From RGIG6353 sp045594565 (lineage in GTDB: Bacteria > Bacillota > Clostridia > Oscillospirales > SIG627): DNA of 11,236 nt. This document shows, piece by piece, positions 1-5,657 of the stretch. Location of the stretch: assembly GCA_045594565.1 (NCBI GenBank), contig JAZNYT010000053.1, positions 1-11,236 of the forward strand, given 5' to 3'. Below the pieces are notes generated by a model. That model was not told the DNA's origin. It was given only the letters and a program-made list of their open reading frames with translations, and ran no database searches. Positions within the stretch are counted from its first letter, which is position 1, and every line of letters begins with the position of its first letter. The translations under genes were made by a program, and so were the position numbers.

Positions 1-28
1 TCTAAAACTATTATATCATTTTGGAGTG

Positions 29-86
29 TTGTCAAGGTAGTAGGTAGTATTTTCTTGCGAAAATCTCCACCTCTCCACCTTGACAA
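29..86. repeat. Imperfect inverted repeat with nested hairpin
   Basis: TTGTCAAGGT at 29-38 is the exact reverse complement of ACCTTGACAA at 77-86. Inside it, ATTTTC (49-54) and GAAAAT (59-64) form a second small hairpin around TTGC, so the 58 bp can fold as one long imperfect stem-loop. Each outer arm contains TTGACA, on the + strand at 80-85 and on the - strand at 30-35, so the arms could be -35 boxes of divergent promoters. The matching -10 boxes are poor. It could also be an operator, the 3' end of an upstream gene's terminator, or a remnant of a small repeat element. Confidence 0.45.
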
Positions 87-171
87 GTGCTATCGTTTTT
101 TATTTTTACAAAAAGTGTCACCCATCATTGACAATTACACAGAGAAATTTTTTATTCTTCAAAAGTTCTTC

Positions 172-200
172 TTGACGAAAAAGGAAAAATGAGTTATCAT
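172..200 (+). promoter_or_regulatory. Sigma-A-type promoter for the dnaD-dnaC operon
   Basis: TTGACG at 172-177 and TATCAT at 195-200 are separated by exactly 17 bp and each differs from consensus at one position. The start codon lies about 38 bp downstream of the -10 box, leaving room for a short leader that carries the AAAGGAG ribosome binding site at 223-229. A second TTGACA at 128-133 has only TTTATT (151-156) as a -10 and is a weaker alternative. Confidence 0.6.
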
Positions 201-237
201 AGTAATACTCGACTAAAAAAAGAAAGGAGCAGTAAAC

Positions 238-1194
238 GTGAGCGATACCGAAAATAGCTACAGAATAAGGAAGAAGCTTATGGAAGATACCTTTGCGGTG
301 CCGAGAAAGCTTATAAAAAGACTGTCAGGGGCAGGTCAGCACGAGCTTAAAATTTTCCTCATTCTTGCTGCTCTTGAAGATACAGAGGATTATTACACAG
401 AGGAAGCACTCTTTGCCGAGGCAAGTGAGCATATGTCCGAGGACGAATTTCTTGAGGGTCTTGCATTTCTTCGCGGAGCAGGACTTATCGAAAAGCCTGC
501 GGGCACAAGAAAGAAAATATCTGTAGAAGTAGTGAAAGAGAAGGAAGAGCCGGTAAGAAGAGCTCCTCACAGAGCGTCGTACACCTCGGAGTTTCTTGCA
601 AAAGAGGCGAGCAACGGCGACTTCGGTGAGCTTGTAAACTACGCTACCATGAGACTTGGAAAGAGCTTCAGCAATGCAGACCTTTCAACTCTCTATTCCT
701 TTAAGGATCAGCTTCTTTTACCCTGCGACGTTATTATGCTCGGTATTGAGCATTGCGCATCCGAGGGCAAGGCATCTATCAGATATATAGAAAAATTCCT
801 TCAGGATTTTGCCGACAGAGGCATTACCGATTACGAAAGTGCGGAAAATTACATAAGACAGCGCAACGCTTATCTTTCCTTTGAGGGTAAGATAAGAAGA
901 CTCGCCGGAATAGACAAAAGAGCGCTTACCGCCCGAGAAAAAGCCTTTATATCGGCATGGCAGGAGATGGACTTCCACTTCGATATGATAAAGCTCGCCT
1001 ATGACAGAACGGTGGACAACACCAAGAGCTTTTCTATGGGCTATATGAACAAGATTCTTGAAAGCTGGAAGAATGCAGGCTTTAAGAACGTTGAAGAGGT
1101 AGAGAAGGGCGATATCAAGCCCGAGGCTTCGGATAACGGTGACAGCTTTAACCTTGACGACTTCTTTAAGGCGGCAGTTGAAAGAAACCAATAA
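238..1194 (+). CDS. dnaD: DnaD-domain replication initiation protein
   Basis: This is a 318-residue DnaD/DnaB-type primosome protein, expected to act at the chromosome origin or at restart sites by remodelling DNA and helping to load the replicative helicase. Residues about 17-90 look like a winged-helix (DDBH1-type) domain. A charged linker (about 91-112) follows, then two helical DDBH2-like (DnaB_2) repeats at about 113-195 and 200-283. The second ends in YMNKILESWKNAGF (269-282), a good match to the family's Y-x3-I-L-x2-W-x3-G signature, preceded by a conserved-type W241. The tail is acidic. The start is GTG, chosen because AAAGGAG lies 8 bases upstream. It is 12 bp from the helicase-loader gene, so the two are almost certainly one operon. 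Prophages carry similar pairs, but no phage genes are seen here. The assignment rests on motif recognition, not a search. Confidence 0.85.
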   Translation: MSDTENSYRIRKKLMEDTFAVPRKLIKRLSGAGQHELKIFLILAALEDTEDYYTEEALFAEASEHMSEDEFLEGLAFLRGAGLIEKPAGTRKKISVEVVKEKEEPVRRAPHRASYTSEFLAKEASNGDFGELVNYATMRLGKSFSNADLSTLYSFKDQLLLPCDVIMLGIEHCASEGKASIRYIEKFLQDFADRGITDYESAENYIRQRNAYLSFEGKIRRLAGIDKRALTAREKAFISAWQEMDFHFDMIKLAYDRTVDNTKSFSMGYMNKILESWKNAGFKNVEEVEKGDIKPEASDNGDSFNLDDFFKAAVERNQ

Positions 1195-1206
1195 AGGAAG
1201 AAACAA

Positions 1207-2145
1207 ATGAGTATTTTCGATACGTTTAAGAATAAGGCTGACAAAGCACGAGAGGCAGCCGACCTACGCTCCCGTGAGGTATGGGAGAAGGACCCTGAAA
1301 TAAAGAGGGTAGAGGATGAGCTTTCAAGGGTCGGTATGGCTTTTCTTGCGGCGGCTCTCGGCGATGAGGAAAGGCGAGAGGCTGAATACAAAAAGCTCGA
1401 AAACAGAATAGCGATTCTTAAAAATGAAAGGCGTGACAGACTCGTGGCTTTAGGGTATCCCGCCGATTATACCGACGTAAAGTACGAGTGCGAAAAGTGT
1501 TCGGACACAGGCTACGTGGGCATCAAGATGTGCGATTGCTTAAAGCGTGAAATTATAAAAGAGAATTATAAAAGCTCGGGTCTTGGCAGATACCTTGAAA
1601 AGCAGACCTTTGACAATTTTGATATAAATCTTTATCCCTTCGGTGAAAAGAGAGAAAAGATGAAGAGGATTCTCGACAAGGCGAGGGCATATGCCGATAG
1701 CTTCACGAGAGATACCTCCGATTCACTTCTTTTCCTTGGCGGTACGGGTCTTGGTAAGACCCATATTTCATCCGCTATTGCAAAGGTTGTTATAGAAAAG
1801 GGCTATTCGGTGTGCTACGAGAGCGCGCAGAATATAATCACCGCCTTTGAAAGAGAGCGTTTTTCCAAAGAGGGTGAAAAATCGAAGTGCGACGTGTATT
1901 TCAACTCCGACCTTCTCATTATTGATGACCTTGGTGCCGAAATACAGAGCAAAAACTCGGTCTCTTATTTCTATACCCTCATAAATACAAGGCTCATTTC
2001 GGGCAAGGCGGTCATTGTTTCCACGAATCTATCACCCGAGGAGCTGAAGCGTCACTATGAATCGAGAATAGTATCCCGTCTTCTCGGTGAATATAAAGTA
2101 TCGCTCTTCGAGGGTGAAGACGTGAGAAGAAAAAAGATACAGTAA
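1207..2145 (+). CDS. dnaC: DnaC/DnaI-type AAA+ helicase loader
   Basis: This is a 312-residue ATPase predicted to load the replicative helicase onto DNA opened by DnaA, with DnaD as partner. Residues 1-85 are helical and highly charged, with possible coiled coil. A cysteine cluster (C95, C98, C109, C111; pattern CxxC...CxC) probably binds zinc, as in the helicase-binding region of DnaI. The AAA+ core has Walker A GGTGLGKT (178-185), Walker B LLIIDDLG (236-243), sensor 1 STN (272-274) and a likely arginine-finger segment ESRIVSRLLG (285-294). All key residues are present, so it should be active. ATG at 1207 follows AAGGAAG (1194-1200), which overlaps the last base of the dnaD stop codon. In Bacillus nomenclature the equivalent is dnaI; the symbol dnaC follows common clostridial annotation. 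IstB-like transposition ATPases are related, but the cysteine cluster and the dnaD neighbour favour the replication role. Confidence 0.87.
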   Translation: MSIFDTFKNKADKAREAADLRSREVWEKDPEIKRVEDELSRVGMAFLAAALGDEERREAEYKKLENRIAILKNERRDRLVALGYPADYTDVKYECEKCSDTGYVGIKMCDCLKREIIKENYKSSGLGRYLEKQTFDNFDINLYPFGEKREKMKRILDKARAYADSFTRDTSDSLLFLGGTGLGKTHISSAIAKVVIEKGYSVCYESAQNIITAFERERFSKEGEKSKCDVYFNSDLLIIDDLGAEIQSKNSVSYFYTLINTRLISGKAVIVSTNLSPEELKRHYESRIVSRLLGEYKVSLFEGEDVRRKKIQ

Positions 2146-2151
2146 ATTAAA

Positions 2152-2296
2152 AATGGAAAATGGAAAATTGAAAGTTGAAAATTAAGGAAAATTTTGCTTA
2201 AGGCAAAATTATTTGATTATATTTCTATATAAAAATTGAGAATTTGCTTTAGCAAAATAACAATAATTTTCCATTTTCAATTTTCCATTTTCAACT
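2152..2296. repeat. 145-bp MITE-like inverted-repeat element, copy 1
   Basis: The ends 2152-2183 and 2265-2296 are inverted repeats matching at 28 of 32 positions; both are built from GGAAAATTGAAAA-type units. Internal hairpins include AATTTTGC (2190-2197) with GCAAAATT (2203-2210). No ORF is present. A second, inverted and truncated copy of the same sequence lies at 11006-11102, which shows that it is a mobile or formerly mobile repeat rather than a local hairpin. It begins 6 bases after the dnaC stop codon. Confidence 0.75.
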
Positions 2297-2370
2297 AAAA
2301 AAGCACCCAAAGCGGTGTTCAGTTAGGGATAAATTGGTTTTAGAATGCTCTTTTCGGTTAATACTTCACA

Positions 2371-2409
2371 AAAAAATCACGTAATACGTCCAGTATTACG
2401 TGATTTTTT
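2371..2409. terminator. Bidirectional intrinsic terminator between convergent genes
   Basis: AAAAAATCACGTAATAC (2371-2387) pairs perfectly with 2393-2409 around the 5-base loop GTCCA. The 17-bp stem has an A run on its 5' side and a T run on its 3' side, so in RNA from either strand the core stem is followed by a U tract. It sits between the + strand dnaC end and the - strand end of gene A, where a two-way terminator is expected. The outer repeat ends also finish in T6 on each outgoing strand and may add to termination. Confidence 0.55.
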
Positions 2410-2412
2410 ATG

Positions 2413-2430
2413 TTTTGTGTTAACACAAAA
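2413..2430. repeat. 18-bp perfect palindrome
   Basis: TTTTGTGTTAACACAAAA reads the same on both strands, with the HpaI-type core GTTAAC at its centre. It lies 3 bp from the terminator hairpin inside the 310-bp element. It may be a protein-binding site or only part of the element's fold; nothing in the window decides this. Confidence 0.4.
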
Positions 2431-2607
2431 ATATCTATTCTAAAACTGCTTTGCACCCGAAAATTCATAAGTTCGGATGGAGAACAAGGCGAAAATGCGA
2501 AGCAATCCTTTACGGATTACAAGCGTTTTCAACGCAGTTATACGCCGAAATCATGAATTTTGGGCAAATAATCCCTAACTGAACACCGCTAAGAGGGTGC
2601 TTTTTTA

Positions 2608-5238
2608 TTACTTAACTTCTTTACCTGTAAATCCGAGGGTAAGCTGTGCGCGGGGAACACCGCGGTTGAGTGCTCTCGCCTCAAGAGAAGCCTTGAATTT
2701 GCCACGGGGAGCCTTGAAGCCCTCCGACTTGAACCATACGGGCATCTCGTTGCCGAAGCGGTCGATGGATTTCGCTTCCTTGCCGTCAAATTCGATGAAG
2801 TCGCCCGACTGGAGCTCACATTCGAACATAACGGAGGTGTCGCCTATCTTCACTGTGGGATTCTTGTATATCTCGTAGGTGTGCTCGTATGCCACAATAG
2901 ATGACATTCTGACACCAGTCATATCTCCGTCGGTTTCAACTTCAACGCCCACTATTCTGTCGTTGTTGAGTGCTGCTCGGAAAATCTTGTAAATGTGGTA
3001 GTTTTTCTCGAAATCATGGTCTCCTCTTTCTCCGTTGTCGGATTCAAGAAGAATGAATTCACGCCAGCCCTTGAAGTCTACGTCGATGATGTATTCGCCG
3101 TATCCCAGCTCACCGCTTGTAGCACATTTGAGGTTGATACAGATCTTTCCGCCAAGTCCGTTTCCGTAAACGCGAACTACCTTGGCAAGATTTTCTGAAA
3201 AGTCCATTTCTATATTGTAGTCTGCGGCACGCTTCTGACTCATAAGCTCTTCATTCTCATTGAGTCTTAAGAGCATCATGGGGTTGTTTTTGAGGGTTGA
3301 GTACATTGCCTCAATTCGAACGAAGGGTACCTGAGCGCCGAAGGGGTTAGAAAACTCTCCGAAGTTTCTTTCACTGTCTGAAAGGTCGTAAAGCTTCACC
3401 GTCTTATAGTCCTTTTCAACGAAGGTGTATTTACCTCCGCGCTTTTCCTTCAGATGATATTCATATTTACCTGCCTTCAGCTTTTCACGGTATTCCTCCG
3501 AGAAGTACTGTGCTTTGCGAAGGTCGTCGTATTTCTTGTAGATGGCAATATTACGTCTCATAGCGTAATATCTGTCGTAGAATTCTTTTCTCGTTCCGTT
3601 GAAAACGGTACCGAAGTCATACATAACGGCAAGAGAGCCCATGTGGTCAATGGCATCGGTGTGATGATACTTGGTATGCTCGTTTCCGGGATATGCATTT
3701 GACGTGGGATAGAAGTTATACCATCCGAGACTTGTTATATGGTGTCTGTCAACGAAATCAAGGTTTCTGTTTCTGTGAAGGACGTTCCATCTCTTGTATC
3801 CGCGGCAAGGCGTATCGAGAACGCCTGTTCTGCCTCGGCTTCCCCACATAGAGGGCCAGTATCCTCCTGCTTCCATAATGGGATCTGTCTTACAGTACTT
3901 GAGAACCTCAAGAACGAATCTTGCCGACCAGAACCAGTCCTCCTCTCTGGGAGCGTGATATAATATACCGTCGAGAGCATCGAGGTATATCATATTGAAT
4001 CCGCCCTCGTTATAGACGTTAGCGGTCTCTCTTGCAATCTCGAAGAAAAGCTCTGACCCGAATATGGGAACAAGTCCCATATAGTGTCCTTCAAGGTGCT
4101 TTATCTTGGCGCCCTTTTTGTGACAAGCTGCTTTAGTTCCCGAGCAACCGCGCCTTGACATTTTGAGTCCCGTGGGGAGAATGTCGAAGTATATAATTTC
4201 CTCGTCTATAAGGAAGAAGGGAGAGTTGTTCTTGGCTGAACCGCGGTCGGTGGGAATGAGGTTGAAGTCCTCGGAAATTTTTATACTTCCGATATCATCC
4301 GAGATATCCTCTGCGAGAGTGTATTCACCCATATTTTTCAGCTGCTTCTGATATTTGGGGTCTGCAAGATATTTTTCTACCTCGTAGTTTATGTAGAAGG
4401 AGTAGGTGTGAAGACCTGCCGACATTCCGTTCTCTGTAAGGACGTCTGTAACGTTCTTTTTGAAATCGGCGGCGTCTTTGTATTTATAGAACTTGAAATC
4501 ACCCTGACGGAAGGTTGTGATACAGTGGTGGAAGTCTATCTGGTCAACACCGATATACTTGAAATACTGAAGGTTTTCTGCGAGCCATTCCTGCGAGCTG
4601 TCGGCTGCAATAATGTAGTTGGTATAAGGAAGACGCGAGTTGTGGGCAAGTACTCCTCCCATTTCGGAAGCGATGCCCTTATTTCTGTCGATGGTAAGAG
4701 TAACCTCTCTGAGAATATCGCGATGCTCGATAATGGGTGCGATAATAAGCGCCGCCTTGGCTTCTACGTCGCCAAGCTTGCGGAAGATTCTGCCTATCGT
4801 TTCACGTGGCTTTCCGTCGGGAAAATCCACAGGGTCAACGTAAACCGTGAGAGGAATAAGGATAGCACCTGTGTTTTTCTTGTCCGCATAGTCGTAATCG
4901 TATTTGATATGCGCCATATAAAGTCTTGCTATACCTTCGGGAAGAGAGGTCATCACTTCGAACGTGAAGTAATCCTTGAAGATTTCAATCTTGATGTCAA
5001 AGCTTCCTTCATCACTCTTAACGGTGATGACGTCCCCGTTGAGAGTCATTTCTGTTACGGGAATATTTTCAAGAGAGGGGGAGAGAAGCTCAAAGAAGGA
5101 CGTTTCTTCTCCTCTGATGTCTTTCTTCGTTTTTTTGTCGATAACCTTTTCTACAAGTGAATTTTTCTTTGATATGTGGATTTCAGCAAAATTATTTTCA
5201 AGAACGAGAGAGTTTTTCAATTCTTTTATGCCCGCCAT
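2608..5238 (-). CDS. Paralogue A: putative TIM-barrel glycoside-hydrolase-like protein
   Basis: This 876-residue protein of unknown substrate has no signal peptide, membrane segment or anchor, so it is probably cytoplasmic. Residues 1-205 are beta-rich. A TIM-barrel-like centre starts near 215, with GVDQIDFH (230-237), RQGDF (244-248) and GMSAGLHTYS (271-280). A small beta-rich insertion (about 305-385) holds RGCSGTKAA (363-371), and the barrel resumes with MIYLDALDG (416-424) and PIMEAGGYWPSMW (453-465). D420, D423 and E456 are candidate catalytic acids, and D475 and D497 are also invariant in the three copies. Residues about 600-876 look like beta-sandwich domains. Its start follows TCCTCC on the + strand (5243-5248, GGAGGA in sense). 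It carries SA at 333-334 where B and C have FC. The family resemblance is to retaining glycoside hydrolases; no specific CAZy family is claimed. It has its own candidate promoter. Confidence 0.7.
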   Translation of the reverse strand: MAGIKELKNSLVLENNFAEIHISKKNSLVEKVIDKKTKKDIRGEETSFFELLSPSLENIPVTEMTLNGDVITVKSDEGSFDIKIEIFKDYFTFEVMTSLPEGIARLYMAHIKYDYDYADKKNTGAILIPLTVYVDPVDFPDGKPRETIGRIFRKLGDVEAKAALIIAPIIEHRDILREVTLTIDRNKGIASEMGGVLAHNSRLPYTNYIIAADSSQEWLAENLQYFKYIGVDQIDFHHCITTFRQGDFKFYKYKDAADFKKNVTDVLTENGMSAGLHTYSFYINYEVEKYLADPKYQKQLKNMGEYTLAEDISDDIGSIKISEDFNLIPTDRGSAKNNSPFFLIDEEIIYFDILPTGLKMSRRGCSGTKAACHKKGAKIKHLEGHYMGLVPIFGSELFFEIARETANVYNEGGFNMIYLDALDGILYHAPREEDWFWSARFVLEVLKYCKTDPIMEAGGYWPSMWGSRGRTGVLDTPCRGYKRWNVLHRNRNLDFVDRHHITSLGWYNFYPTSNAYPGNEHTKYHHTDAIDHMGSLAVMYDFGTVFNGTRKEFYDRYYAMRRNIAIYKKYDDLRKAQYFSEEYREKLKAGKYEYHLKEKRGGKYTFVEKDYKTVKLYDLSDSERNFGEFSNPFGAQVPFVRIEAMYSTLKNNPMMLLRLNENEELMSQKRAADYNIEMDFSENLAKVVRVYGNGLGGKICINLKCATSGELGYGEYIIDVDFKGWREFILLESDNGERGDHDFEKNYHIYKIFRAALNNDRIVGVEVETDGDMTGVRMSSIVAYEHTYEIYKNPTVKIGDTSVMFECELQSGDFIEFDGKEAKSIDRFGNEMPVWFKSEGFKAPRGKFKASLEARALNRGVPRAQLTLGFTGKEVK

Positions 5239-5340
5239 AATATCCTCCGCAAAAATTTAATACAAATTCAGCTTTTGAAAAAAACATTTTCCTTCATTTT
5301 TCATCAAAAATGCAATGTCAATAGGAAATTTGGAATTTAA

Positions 5341-5440
5341 TGAATAGTGAATAATTAAGGACAATTTGCCAAAGGCAAATTCACTTTTAATCCTAAGTTT
5401 TCACGAAGTGAAAATTTTACTGTTCTCTTCACTTTTCACT
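5341..5440. repeat. Small MITE-like inverted repeat, second family
   Basis: TGAATAGTGAATA (5341-5353) is repeated in inverted, imperfect form in the last 20 bases of the element (rc TGAAAAGTGAAGA, 11 of 13 matching). Inside are two clean hairpins: AATTTGCC/GGCAAATT (5363-5370 with 5374-5381) and TTTTCAC/GTGAAAA (5398-5404 with 5408-5414). The build resembles the 145-bp repeat, but the end sequence is different, so I treat it as another family. Boundaries are approximate. It would lie within the leader of gene A if the upstream promoter is used. Confidence 0.5.
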
Positions 5441-5499
5441 CTTCTTCTCTTAAATATTCCCAAAGCATATCTTTTCTTCTTAACGCTGTCTTAAGTTAA

Positions 5500-5528
5500 A
5501 TTATAATCAATTTTTTAAAATACGTAAA
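5500..5528 (-). promoter_or_regulatory. Candidate promoter for gene A
   Basis: On the - strand TTTACG (5528-5523) and a perfect TATAAT (5505-5500) are 17 bp apart. This would give a leader of about 250 bases containing the 5341-5440 repeat. The region is A/T-rich, so chance matches are likely and the assignment is tentative. Confidence 0.35.
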
Positions 5529-5565
5529 TAACTAAATCAAGTATGGCACGCTATATACGATTTTG

Positions 5566-5632
5566 TATAGCCGAAAAGAGTTCGGCTCTCTTTGACTATA
5601 GCCGAAAAGAGTTCGGCTCTCTTCGGCTATAG
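5566..5632. repeat. Tandem 31-bp hairpin repeat downstream of B
   Basis: Two 31-bp units (5566-5596 and 5597-5627) differ at only two bases and are followed by a further TATAG. Each contains AGCCGAA-AAGAG-TTCGGCT, a 7-bp stem with a 5-base loop. The second unit can alternatively form a 15-bp stem, TATAGCCGAAAAGAG with 5618-5632, with one mismatch. Being 26 bases past the B stop codon, it may end or protect the C-B transcript, but no proper U tract follows on the - strand. Confidence 0.6.
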
Positions 5633-5657
5633 ATAAAAGGTGTTGACTTTTTTTACT

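Larger units (their letters stand above)
2297..2606. repeat. 310-bp MITE-like element with 34/36-bp terminal inverted repeats
   Basis: The left end (2297-2330) and right end (2571-2606) are inverted repeats: 12 identical bases (AAAAAAGCACCC), a 2- versus 4-base mismatch, then 20 identical bases (AGCGGTGTTCAGTTAGGGAT). Within them lie a perfect 17-bp hairpin (2371-2409), a perfect 18-bp palindrome (2413-2430) and further weaker complementary stretches, such as TTTTAGAA (2338-2345) with TTCTAAAA (2438-2445). There is no coding potential. It abuts the 145-bp repeat with no gap and ends one base before the stop codon of gene A. A TA target duplication is possible but cannot be proven. Structure fits a non-autonomous element; a structured RNA is the alternative. 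Confidence 0.75.
5239..5657. other. 419-bp intergenic region between B and A
   Basis: No gene is seen here. From B towards A the region holds the tandem hairpins at 5566-5632, a candidate promoter for A at 5500-5528, a small inverted-repeat element at about 5341-5440, and an A/T-rich leader. The leader also has TTGACA on the - strand at 5316-5321, but the matching -10 (AATGAA) is poor. The contrast with the 21-bp C-B gap suggests that A is transcribed at least partly on its own. Confidence 0.5.

Noticed and set aside
718..1206. - strand ORF opposite the DnaD gene
   Set aside because: It overlaps a well-supported gene with a clear start, promoter and domain motifs; nothing supports the reverse frame.
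238..2145. Prophage replication module
   Set aside because: Phages carry dnaD-dnaC pairs, but both proteins have full chromosomal-type length and no phage structural, integrase or repressor gene is near.
2597..2878. Small + strand ORF at the end of gene A
   Set aside because: Antisense to the conserved C-terminal region and partly repeated opposite B and C, so it is an echo of their conservation.
4408..5160. + strand ORF of 250 codons opposite gene A
   Set aside because: Antisense shadow; smaller, similar frames occur opposite B and C at the same relative place because the three genes are paralogues.
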